Assembly (NCBI RefSeq): GCF_018446385.1
Contig: NC_055988.1
Span: forward strand, 167,138,337-167,202,336
DNA length: 64,000 nt
DNA from: Zingiber officinale
Taxonomy: Eukaryota; Streptophyta; Magnoliopsida; Zingiberales; Zingiberaceae
Direction of reading: 5' to 3'
Below, one piece after another: positions 35,252 to 46,805 of this stretch. Positions within the stretch are counted from its first letter, which is position 1. Every line of letters begins with the position of its first letter. The translations under genes were made by a program, and so were the position numbers. The notes below the pieces were generated by a model. The model made no database searches, was not told where the DNA came from, and was given only the letters and a program-made list of their open reading frames with translations.

Positions 35252-37157
35252 GTACGAAGCATCACGATCTCTCTCCTCCCCTCCCTTCTCTCGTCGATCT
35301 CGCGATCTTTAGGCAGGTAAATCTGGAGTCGTCGCTTTCTCACTGCTGCTCGATCACGCTGTTTTCTGACCGCAACGATCAATTGCCCATTTTGATTCCG
35401 CAGGAAATCCATAAGAGCTAGTGATTTTTAGCTTTGGTCTGTGAGATCTTGAATCTCATCCATATGTAGCTTGGGGAATACGCCCATTCTTAGGCAGTTT
35501 TTATTCATTTTTCTATGTTGTTTAGTCAAAATAGCTAAGGGCATTAGTATAACTATTTTCCCCTTTTTTATCTTGTTTATCTCTAGTATGATGCTAATTA
35601 CCACTTGTTTATATCTAGTATGATGCTAATTACCACTTGTGCAATTTTTGAGAGCCATAGTGCCAAAAGCCTCTAGAAGTATGTTATCGCCTTTGATTTA
35701 TCTTTAATATGTTGTTACTGATCATTTGCAATATCTTCAAGGGTAATTGTATTACTATTCCTTTTCAATTTAACATTCGTCATAAAATGATTAGCTTGCA
35801 AATGCATTTGTGGTTATCCATTAATAGTTTAGTACAACTTTTGTACATATATTTTTGGTAGCTCATATTTTTAAAGAATAATCTATTCAAGTTACTAAAT
35901 CGAAATCTTAGTTGCCTGTTAATAATTAAATATTTCATCATTGCAATCTTCATCCTCACCTGAGTCTATATGTTTTTTCCTCAATAGAAACCCAAACTTA
36001 GATGTTAGAGTTTATCTAGCAATGCTTAACAACTAAGGATTTTTTTTTTTAGAACTACTTATATTTAACTAGCAATATTGACATGAGTAGAGTTCACAAA
36101 AAAGAGTAATGTTGCCTTATCAAAATTATCTAAAAGTTAATTTTTGGTGCACTGGTTATGCTTTTTAATTTGTCCATTTGCTTGTCCTTTAGTGTTTCTC
36201 GGTAGTTTTCAAGGAAAAAAACCTCTATCAAGTTCATGACATTGATACAAGTTTTTTTCTTCGCATTAGTTGTTTAGCCAAGATGAAGAAATGTCCTATG
36301 TGATATGAGTTTGCTTCGAGCCAATTTCTTCTATAGGATAAGAATTCCTAATTATCAGAAATGAATTCTCAAGGATTCAAATTTCAAATCTTCTGTTAGA
36401 GTTTTAGTGGGAAAAAGAGAATCAAAATTTCATTTCTTGTGGACTTGTGGAACGTAGATCTATTTGATTTTGAATTCTTGAACACAAATCTGATCAATTC
36501 TATAGCATTTTTGAATCTCAATTTTGTATGAAAATTGAATTCTAATTCCCACTTATTTGTTTCCCCAATACATGATTCTAGTAAATTTATACTAGACCTG
36601 GGAATAGGGGACTAGGGGGGTGGTTCAAACCAGCCTATAACGCAGTTGATCTTCTCAGTTTGTGATGAAGGTTAATCATTAAGTTAGAAGTCCTTGATGA
36701 AACCTCTAAAACTAGCAAGTCAACTGGGTTATAAGCTTGTTGATCATCTGCTGCATTGTGTGTCTATTGATCCATCCCTTCATCAGGAGAGGTTCCCTTA
36801 GCGATCGGCAGACGGGGAATGAATGTTGCAAGATGATATCATTGTTCAGAGCCTGCTTATCGTCATCACCAGTGGTAGCAGGTTATCGCGAAACATCTCA
36901 CGGTTGAAGTAGATTTAGTGAAAGGGATTAAACTCAATGTTGTAAACATTCTTCCCCAACATGAAACAGGAAAGTAAACTTTTGAACAGACCGATGGGCC
37001 AGTTGGCTTTCTCGGGCTGGGCAGACATGGTAGATTGATCGCATTGTACATTTGTACCATGTAAATTGTGCAAGTTTGTATAAATTTTTGTTTGTTAGTA
37101 TTTCCCAAAACTCGCCCCTATAACTGTCTTTGTTTCCCCAGGTACTGACTGAGCAAA

Positions 37158-37664
37158 ATGTCTGCTTTACCATTAGCAACTGCTGAAGCATGCGATGCCA
37201 ATGTACATTTAATCCTGAACGGCGAGCTCCGGGCCCTCCAACCAATCTTCCAAATCTATGGCCGGAGGCAGGTCTTCTCCGGTCCCATCGTCACTCTCAA
37301 GGTCTTTGAGGACAATGTCCTCATCCGTGAGTTCCTCGAGGAGAGAGGCAACGGCCGTGTTCTCGTTGTCGACGGAGGAGCAAGCATGCGTTGCGCCATC
37401 TTGGGAGGTAACCCGGTTCAGCAGGCACAGAACAACGGCTGGGCCGGTATCGTGGTCAACGGTTGCATCAGGGATGTGGACGAGATCAACGGGTGCGACA
37501 TCGGTGTGAGGGCCTTGGGCTCTCACCCCATGAAAGCAAACAAAAAGGGATTCGGGGAGAGGCACGCAGCGGTTAACATCGCCGGGACGAGGATCTGTGA
37601 CGGCGAGTGGCTCTACGCAGACAGTGATGGCATTTTGATTTCCAGGACTGAAATCTCTATATGA
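37158..37664 (+). CDS. RraA-like 4-hydroxy-4-methyl-2-oxoglutarate aldolase
   Basis: A single uninterrupted exon encodes 168 residues, the usual size for plant RraA-like proteins (about 166). The family signature is complete: a VFEDNVLIREFLEE helix, VDGGASMRCAILGG (residues 71-84), GWAGIVVNGCIRDVDEI (94-110) with Arg105-Asp106 at the metal/pyruvate site, and a C-terminal WLYADSDGILIS strand. The family is class II metal-dependent aldolase, cleaving HMG or decarboxylating oxaloacetate in vitro; bacterial relatives also bind RNase E. The true plant substrate is not settled. It is probably cytosolic, since no transit peptide is seen. The ATG lies 16 bases after a leader-intron acceptor. Codon use is strongly GC-rich against its AT-rich flanks, as in other genes here. 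Confidence 0.95.
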   Translation: MSALPLATAEACDANVHLILNGELRALQPIFQIYGRRQVFSGPIVTLKVFEDNVLIREFLEERGNGRVLVVDGGASMRCAILGGNPVQQAQNNGWAGIVVNGCIRDVDEINGCDIGVRALGSHPMKANKKGFGERHAAVNIAGTRICDGEWLYADSDGILISRTEISI

Positions 37665-39231
37665 AATCCTCTGATGGATCATGAATGCTGCTGCATCGTG
37701 TAAACCACTTTGGATCAGTTTGAGCTACAACTTCTTATGTTGTCTTCTTGATGTATATAACACCGCAGTGATTTAAAGGCATGTGGGACTCATTTGGAGA
37801 TTTCATTACATCTGGAAGAACAATAATGTAATGAGTGTGATTTGGGTTTTTAAGTTAGATATTCTGTTGCAAATGGGCAATGGATTAGACTTTCCCGATA
37901 TATTAGATAAATTATAGTAGCTGAAACAACGTCCCATCCTAAATTTTATTTGAAAATTATCTTTTTTACTCCACTAGTCCAATATATCATAGTAGTTCCA
38001 AAACTACTATAATGTTGAGTAGTTTTAATCAAATTGCTATCATATATAATAATTTGGATCACCACATTTGATCTCTATTCTTAAGAGGTTGCTCTCCGTG
38101 TTGATCCTGAGACGGGTTGATGAGGGCGCTGGGACGAACGTATTTATCTTTTTATCATCTTAAGAGGTTGCTCTCGCAATTCAAATTCATAAGGGCATAT
38201 AATAATAATTTTGTCATCACGTTTAAGCTCCTCTTTCTTTATACGAAGGGTAATTTGATATATCCGTCAATACAAGATTATGAACAAAAGTTTATCATAT
38301 ACAATCTTACCTTGTATTATAAAAGACTATTTATATGACTCAAACATATGACCATCAGATTATACAATAATAATTTTATAGTTACGCCAAGACTTCCCTT
38401 CTATACAGAGCATTAGTATATTTTCCAATGGCTAATGAGAATTTCTGTGGGATCGAATCTACCATCTTCAAATAAATGAAGATACAAATATCATTCCTAG
38501 CTATGACACATTTAAAGATTTTTTTTTTTTTAAATAGGACGCACAATTAAGAGATGTTGGATTTTTTAACCGTCCATCGCGAGGACTTTTCGATTTATCC
38601 TAACGGTTTATAGAAAATTTCTATAAAGTTATATTGATCATCCTAGATTCCATATTATATGATGTGATTAATTATTTTTTACAGATAAAAATACCTACAC
38701 CTTAGCTTTCTCGTTAGTTTATTAAAAACATATTTTTAACTTGATAATAAATATAGAATTACACATTTTTAAAATTATATTTTTAAGGATAATAATAAAA
38801 TAGGGGATCTCCTTTTAATGTTTTTTTCACCTTTAATTCAATTGTGAATTTCTAGAATAATCGCTCTAATTTATATTTTTTAAATAATATTAATAATTGA
38901 GCATGCCCAAGCATCCACGCTTAAAATTTCATTAATTGAGTAATTAATTAATTAAATTAATGGACGGCGTGGTTCGTGATGCACGTTTGGGGCTCGTCAA
39001 TTCAAACAATCCACCGAATTTATTGCACCGATTAAAATCAAATATTCGCACGCAATTCTTCCATTCGCACGACACGTGGCTCTCGAGCAGGTGGAACGTT
39101 TTAAGAAGGCACTCTTCGTTTTCAAAACTACCTAAACAACCCTTTAACATCTATAATTTTTAGTTCGCACTCATCATATATGATATATCCAATTTATACC
39201 CATTAATCACTGTTTTACAAGGGAAATTTTT

Positions 39232-39360
39232 TCATAAAATTATTTTTATGACGAATGATGTATCAATCTAATATTTTTAAATCAACTGTTCATAAAAAAA
39301 TTTTATCCGTTAATTTATCAAATTTAAAACTCAATCTTTAAATACCTATACCCTTCAGCA
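39232..39360 (+). repeat. Dispersed repeat family, partial copy D
   Basis: Only the right half is visible: AAATCAACTGTTCATAAAAA, then ATCCGTTAATTTATCAAATT and CTCAATCTTTAAATACCTAT. It aligns with the corresponding half of copy C. Confidence 0.45.
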
Positions 39361-40051
39361 TCTTTTATATCAGAGTTTTACCAGGGATGATCCCGACGGA
39401 CAATGATAGAGTTGTGTTGGCTATACAATTATGCTAATCTAATGTGATCCATAGTTTTATTTTAGTTAAATGGAATTTACTTAAATTTATATATAAAATT
39501 AGAAAGTTAAATCTTTGTTATACTTATTTTTATTTAAGTTTAAAAAGTTTTTTTTATTGGAATTAGATAAAAAAAACTAATTTCAAGGAAAGTAAAGGGC
39601 TTTTTTTTTTTAATTTTTTGGCACTTAAAATGTTAAGGTAACAAATGTGGACACGACTGCTGATACGAAGGGTTTGACTCGAGTCTTTTCATACTTTTCA
39701 CACCAATGATTAAGGGTGATTTTGTAAAATACTCCTAACATTTAGTAACTTAAAAAAAAACTCTCTGAAATATATTTTTCCTTTCATTTTAAAAAATAAA
39801 ATAAAATTTTCAAAGGTACTTTAACATTAATATTTTCAGAAAACATTTTTAAAATTATACATGGATTATTTTGAATGTTTTAGCAAAGTTAAAATAATTA
39901 TGATTATGAATTTTTTATATTTGGAGAAACAACATATGTTATTTGTAGTAAATGTACTTTTTTATTTAAGTTGACTTGAATTTTCTATAGATAAATTGGG
40001 AAGTAGATAACTCATCAATTTAACATTCTAAATTCAACTACTCATTAAAAT

Positions 40052-40075
40052 TATATATATATATATATATATATA
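40052..40075. repeat. (AT)n microsatellite
   Basis: About twelve uninterrupted AT dinucleotides. Confidence 0.9.
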
Positions 40076-40295
40076 AATTAGACAAGATTTATAGTAAAAC
40101 ACTCTATTGGTGACCTAGGATTTATAGTAAAACACTTGATTGATGGTGGGTGGAAAGTCAGCTAAGGTAATTGTCAATATATTGAAGATGGTAATAATTA
40201 TAAAAAATAGTCAACTACTTGTATATTCAATTAGTTTATTAACATCTCATGTATTTATATAGACTTTTTCTTTAAATGTGATGTCCAATGATGAA

Positions 40296-40362
40296 TATTG
40301 GACTGTTGAGTCGTCCGCTATGAATATTTCTTAATTTATTCTGATGATCAATAAAATTTTTT
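40296..40362 (-). repeat. Dispersed repeat family, partial copy E
   Basis: On the minus strand: TTGATCATCAGAATAAATTA, then TTCATAGCGGACGACTCAAC and AGTCCAAT. This matches the left half of copy B. Confidence 0.45.
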
Positions 40363-41244
40363 TATGGAACTAGACTAATTGTCTCAGATTTAGTGTTATT
40401 TAGTCAATCATAATCAATTGATAACAAAATGAAGGGCTAAGACTTTTTAAAAACTTTAAAAGATGGATTAAGAGGGAAAACATTCAAAAGTCAAAGAGTA
40501 TACTTGTATTTTGCTAAGATGCTTCTTCATTTTAAGGTAGGACAAAACTAACGTGCTTTCAAGAGTAACACTTAGAAGAGTCATAGGTTCGGATATTAGG
40601 ATCATAAATGCATCAAATTGTATCAAATTAACTATATGGTATTTAAGTTTATTTAATAAAGTAATTAAGTTAAGCCAAGTGAAGCTTAAAATGAATTAAA
40701 TCCTTAAAATGATTGTCTAAATATGATTTGGATATTTTTTATGAGCTTGAGTTGATTTAAACCTAACTTGAACTTAGTTTGTTTATATATTTTCGAATTC
40801 TCGATTCAAGTTTATTTGATTGTTTAAATTTTTTATATTTTAAACTTATTTAGATGATTATTGAATTTGATAATACAAATTTATTTATTTATTTCTAAAG
40901 TTTCTTTGTTTATTTAGTATTTTGATAAGAGTTTTATTGATGAACATAATTCATGAATATGTTCATGAATATTAACAAGTTGAATACATATGTATTTAAG
41001 CTTATTTATTTAAATCATCTTCTCTATATTGAACGAATATAAAAAAAATTCTAATTAAACTGAATATCAAACTTGTTCATGAATGTTTAATTCATTTATA
41101 ACCTTATGGGATACAAACTAGAATTATGAGCAATAATATATATTTATATTGCAATTCATCGGAGATAGTTATTACATTTATCAATAAAGTAAAATAGTTT
41201 TCAAAATTTGACTATGACAAACTCATCTCATCTAGTGGATAAGA

Positions 41245-41266
41245 TGTTGTTGTTGTTGTTGTTGTT
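41245..41266. repeat. (GTT)n microsatellite
   Basis: Seven uninterrupted GTT units in the upstream region of the adenylate kinase gene. Confidence 0.85.
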
Positions 41267-41339
41267 TTTAAAATTTTATAGTAAAATATTGGAAACTTTA
41301 GGGTGCAAAAATGAAACTTCTCCTTTTAAGAAAAATCAC

Positions 41340-41347
41340 TATATATA
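41340..41347 (+). promoter_or_regulatory. TATA box of the adenylate kinase gene
   Basis: CACTATATATAGCTG is a close match to the plant TATA consensus. It lies about 215 bases before the ATG and is followed by a CTT-rich leader (41392-41405), typical of plant 5' UTRs. Transcription would start near 41370-41380. Confidence 0.5.
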
Positions 41348-41555
41348 GCTGAAAATATCCGAGTTAATTGAATCACGTGAGAATTTCCCGTCTTCTTCTT
41401 CTTCTTCCTAATTTCCGCTCCACCACCTTCACCTCCTCCTTCTTCTCCTTTCCCTTTCCATCCGATCCCTTCTCTCGCCCTCTTGCTGTACGTCTGGATC
41501 CACGCAAGGGAAGGGAGCTTCCGATCCGAGCTCCTCACCCTTCGCCGGCGGCGAG

Positions 41556-44500
41556 ATGGCGGCCCGGACCCGCCTGATGAGACGCGCGACTGCGCGCAAC
41601 GTACGCGAGGCGGTGAGGTGGATGTCGTCGTCGGAGATTTCCGATTCGGACATGAGGTGTCGCCCGAGCGTTTCCCACAAGGGATCCTCGTCTTCGTCGA
41701 GCGATCCCGGGTTGCGGAGCGTGCAGTGGGTCTTCCTAGGGTGCCCGGGCGTCGGGAAGGGGACCTATGCCAGTCGCCTCTCTCGGCTCGTCAGCGTGCC
41801 TCACATCGCCACAGGGGATCTCGTCAGGGACGAGCTCGCCTCCTCTGGACCTCTCTCTAAACAGGTATTAGTTTGGCTTTTGATTTGCTTTACGAGAGAT
41901 TTCAACTAGATCGCGAGGCTTTGAGCTTGATTTTGATCTAATTGAGAAGGAGTTTAAGTATAATTTGATATCTTGAATGGAAAAGGTGCGATTTTTGGCT
42001 TTAATTTGTGACATACCATGCTTGCGAGGATGTTACATCAACTGTAGCCCTACTTGTTGGAATTAATAAAACCGAAAAATGTATGGTCAACATCTATATG
42101 GTAGATATCTTAATCTGTCATCTGAATCCGTTACCTTCAGTTTCAACAACAGCAAACAAATTTCAAACCAAGAGCAATATAATGAATTTGGACCTAAGTC
42201 TATGCCATAAGGAGAGAATCCAAATCTCTATGATAGGAGAGCAAAAATACAAGAATACATATGCAAATATTGTACACAATGTTTAGATGAAGCTCTCAGC
42301 ACTTTTAGGCTCTTCTCTCAAAGCTGATGAAGAAATACAATCAAATTCTCACCCTCGTGGCTTTCGGGCAATACAAGAACTGTTACAAGAAAAAAAAATC
42401 TCTCTTCAAGTTCTCTGGTCTTCAATAGTCATTCACACACAATGCCAGTTGCTGGATATGCCTCTGGAATCAGTGAGCTCGTTGGAGCCATTCTTCTTGG
42501 AGCATGAATAAAGGAAATGTATTTCATCAATTCAAACTGCAATGCACTTATGGCTGATCCCTTGCCTGAATGAGATGGTTGGATAACTTGTTATTGTTCC
42601 TGTTTTAGGATTGCAGAGTACTTGCTCAGTTTGCTAAGCCTCAAGGAACAATTGCACCCAAAGAGATTGATGAAAGAACAAATAAATGTTTTTCTCCTGT
42701 GCAAACAAAAGGAATTACATAAGTACACGGGAAGAAATTTTGTGTTCCTGTGGGTAAGATAAGATGTGTAGATGCAACATTCATAAGAAATACTAATGAA
42801 GGTATAAAATTGAACTGTCTTAGCGGAGTAATGTGACTGGTGCTATTTAGCATGTGGTAAATAGGTATAACTGTATCATTTAACTACTTAGGTGGATATT
42901 TATGAACTCATTTTGAGTGTGAGCGTTGCTAATTATGAAGTGTAGTTGGTGTATTTGTTATACTTGTTCATACTTTTGCAGTTTCAGTTCATTTTTGTAC
43001 ATGTTTTAATGAAAAATTGAGAATGAAGGATGCTCGAAAGTGAGGGAAAATGATCACTACAAAAATACTTTGATAAAAAGTGAGCTATTAAATGAATTCT
43101 TTGTTATGTTATCTTTCTAAATCTTATGCATCCATGCTGGATAGATGCATTCTCTCTTATGATTTTGTATTGGATAGAAGAAAGTTCACACTTATTTCAC
43201 AGGACTACTATTCAATACTTATATATAATCAATTCTTGCAATGCACTTTGTATAGGCTGTCTGTGGTTCTATGTTACTTACACCATCTCAATCTAACTAT
43301 GCAGCTTGCGGAAATTGTGAATCAAGGGCATTTAGTGTCTGATGAGATTATCATCAATCTCTTATCCAAGCGTCTAGAAGATGGAGTAAATAAAGGTGAA
43401 TCAGGATTTATTCTTGATGGTTTTCCTCGAACAACACGACAAGCAGTGAGTACAATAGCAAAGTTAAGACTTAAATTTCTATGAAATTAGTGTATCATAT
43501 ACTTTCTCCCCTTAATTGGTAAGGGCATCATTTTATTACCAATTGCTGCTTCTTCAAAGCCTTTTTTTGCAATACTTGGCTGTATATCTAATTTTTTTCC
43601 ACAAAAAATGGCACTTTAGTATGCATTTATTTTACAACATTGGCAATTAGAATGGTAACAAATTTCTTCTAAGGTTCTCTTTGCCTAGAAGATTTTGAAG
43701 GTTAACACTGTGGTATGACTAATTTAAACTGCATATCATGTAGATATTTCCTAAATGATTTGCCTTTTAGGTATTCAGAACAGCTCTATCTAGCTAAACT
43801 TGGCTGGAAACTTCTTGCTAAATAGCCGATGCACTGAATCCCCATATTCATATAGATTTATCAGATCTTTCTTTTTCCTAATATTTCTTTCTGTTTTCTT
43901 AGATTGTGTGAACCTTCTGATATTTGTCTCGACTTGACTTAGTTTTTTGGTTCCACTATCCTTGGATTCAGAGAAATCTTCCTTCTAATTCAAAATACCA
44001 GACTAGATGAACACACATGAGTATTGAGTGGAGAAATAAAGAGAGACAAGGGGAAATTCTGTTCTAATCACTTACTGACAAATCACTACATCCAAGCAAA
44101 TAATTCTCTGGCCTAAATGTTGTGGTATATGAATCATGAAAAGACCCCAACACAAAATCTAACCAGAACAAGCTTTTTTGCCTAACAATCCAAATTCTAA
44201 AAGCAAGTCGCCTTAATTGATACTAAATTTCTAACTTCATCTCCTTTAACAAAACCTGTGTTACCCCACCCTTTGGGGCACTTCTCAATTTAAATTTACA
44301 AGCTGCTTATAGAAGTTTTCAGTTCAATTGGATAATTTTATTCTTTTCAAGGTTCTCATTAATTCTGTCTTTTGCTCATGGTAGTTCTGTTCTGCCACGA
44401 TTCCCCTATACTCGTTTTAATGACATATTGTAAATTTTTTATTGATGTTTTCTGGTTATAACCATTTCTCGCAGAATCCTTAGTGTCTTAGAGATAATTT

Positions 44501-45805
44501 CATGCTCTGAAAACTAGTGATTAAATTGTTATGATCACCACTTGTTATTTTTCAGAGTATTTTACATGAAATTCTATTTCTCAGGAAATTCTAGGGGGAG
44601 TAACAGAAATTGACCTGGTTGTCAACCTGAGACTCAGAGAAGATATACTGCTCACAAAGTGTCTCGGGAGAAGAATTTGCAGCCAATGTGGGGGTAACTT
44701 TAATGTTGCCTCCATTGATATCAAGGGAGAAAATGGGAGACCAGATATAATTATGGCTCCAATTTTGCCTCCCGAACATTGTATGTCAAAGCTCATTACT
44801 CGAGCAGATGACACTAGAGAGGTGGTGAAAGAACGGTTGCGCGTATACCATGAAATGGTAATGCATAAATTCCTAACATCACTGCTTAGTTTCACATCTA
44901 ATTTATTTATGGTTACATATGGAGGAACTTAATTCATATAAATTCTGTTTTAATCTACTTCATTGCATCATTCTCAAAACGAAGTAATGGACAAAATAAG
45001 TTATTACTTGCATATTATTGTGAACTTCAGGATATTATAAGGCACCAGCAACTCATTACATGATTTCAATATCTAGGCAGAGTCATTGGCTCCTCTTATC
45101 TATCTTTGAATGTATGCGTAAGGGCAAGGTTTGGAATTCTTAACTACTGGATATGTGGGAGAGTCAAGAGTGAATTAAGCTGCAGGTAAGAATAGATTTA
45201 TAATTGACCCAAGAGCATTTGAGCTAGATTCAGATTGAGTCCCGTCCGGTTCCCAAATATCAATCCTTCATGGTAAGAAAAGAGTTCATTCCAAGTGTGA
45301 GGACACTCAATTGGCTCATTTGGTCCTTTTGGCCCTTTCACGACTCATACTACTCTCTGCTTCACTTGGCCTGTGTAGTTCACTCAACCTGTCTAGTTCG
45401 CTTAGTTTGATGCCTGATCTATCTTAGGAATAGATATTCTTTTGAGAATGAGAGAGTCGGAATGTATTTTCCCTGCAATGGAATAAGGAATACTAACGAT
45501 GATCGCAATTTCATGGAAATCTTTGTTGCTAGTTCATTTTTATAACCAAATATACACATACTGATTCCTTAGACTTGTGGACCAAAATCCATCATCATAC
45601 TCTGTTAAACTGCTTCTTTTTAACCTAGGCTTCAATAAAAAATGATCATTCATCCTTGCAGAGCGAGCCCGTAGAAGAGTTCTATCGCAAGCGCGGGAAG
45701 CTCTTGGAGTTCGAGCTGCCTGGAGGAATCTCTGAATCTTGGCCGAAGCTATTGCAAGCTCTGAAACTCGACAACCTCAGCGAGGAGCAATCAGCTGCAG
45801 CATGA
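41556..45805 (+). CDS. Adenylate kinase, organellar (AMK1-type)
   Basis: Four exons (41556-41864, 43305-43445, 44585-44857, 45662-45805) join in phase to 288 residues, close to Arabidopsis plastid adenylate kinase. Residues 1 to about 55 are Arg/Ser-rich without acids at the start, a transit peptide. The P-loop is GCPGVGKGT (62-70). The AMP-binding TGDLVRDEL follows, and the family signature [12 protein letters not shown] is at about 138-149. A LID segment ([12 protein letters not shown]) and the [15 protein letters not shown] helix come next. It interconverts ATP + AMP and 2 ADP, balancing adenylates in the plastid or mitochondrion. Intron 1 (41865-43304) is long and may contain repeat-derived DNA. 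Residues 104-150 come from the small exon 2, whose donor is GCA|GTGAGT. Confidence 0.95.
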
Positions 45806-46805
45806 CTGCAGAACCAGATTCTTTTCAGGTGCATTACACCAAGCATATATACTAATAAGTCACAATTTTTTTCGAGTTATTTTTACAAATTCATCACCCC
45901 CGAACTTGGTCTCGAACAACCTCGTGAAACTTAATATTTCGCAATCACTACAATGCTGATTGCTTCCATGTTGTAGAAGAAGAATATTGGAGACTGTTCA
46001 ATGCATACTGGTTTATACAAAGTACAAACAGCTCTCAGTTTCTTGGTTGAGTTGCATAATTTTTAGGACAAATCCTTACTAATGAAATATAGCACTTTCC
46101 TCCCTCATTTTGCCAAAATCTCTACTAAATAATACTTTGTATGAAAAATCATAAGGGTGTAAATGAGTCGAATTTGAATGTGTTTAAGCTTGTTTATTTT
46201 TTTATCGAGTTTGTTTATTAAAAATTTGACTGCGCTCATTTGTGACATTGTTGTTGCATACATGATATTTATATTATTTTTTAAATTTTAAAGATATTAT
46301 AAAATAAATTAGTGAGGGCAACAAAACTATGAAGATTAACAACTTTTTCCAATTTAAATGGAGTTTCAATATCGATGTATAATAATTATTAATAATGTTA
46401 TTTATGCCAATTTTATATGACTTAAAATTAATTAAACTTTTAAAAATTTAAACTGAAATAATATTAAAAAGTTAGATTATATTGTGTATTGAGAGTCTGA
46501 TGATATCAACATGATCGAGACAACACTAGTGTTCCTATTTGAAGTTATTGAAGAATAAAAAAAGAAAACAAAGATCAAGAAATAGATTTTCTTTAAAAAA
46601 AAAAAACAGAAAACTTAAAAGCTTTGATCCATTCCAGTGTCATTCAATAGCTTTGGAAGAACTTGACCATTTACAATCGAGCTCGTCAGATCTAGATCGA
46701 CCCATGGCTTCGATGCGACCAAACAACATCAATAACAAGAATCTATTTCGGTGGCTATGCACAAGGTGACATTACATAAACCTTCCTTGTTGACAAACTG
46801 TTTTT
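45806..46805. other. Convergent intergenic region
   Basis: The plus-strand adenylate kinase and the minus-strand PUX7-like gene end toward each other here. The stretch holds their 3' UTRs and AT-rich DNA. A short plus-strand frame at 46539-46769 overlaps the 3' UTR side of the PUX7-like gene and shows no family features. Confidence 0.5.

Larger units (their letters stand above)
37665..41339. other. Long AT-rich intergenic stretch with repeat scraps
   Basis: The first ~200 bases are 3' UTR of the RraA-like gene. Beyond that there is no gene. Recognisable items are copies of the dispersed repeat family (39232-39360 +; 40296-40362 -; a possible third near 38560-38640 -), an (AT)n microsatellite and a (GTT)n microsatellite. 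A somewhat GC-richer patch at 38960-39160 has open frames on both strands but no recognised protein. Confidence 0.5.

Noticed and set aside
37209-37682. Minus-strand 157-residue frame opposite the RraA-like gene
   Set aside because: Antisense shadow; the plus strand carries the complete family signature.
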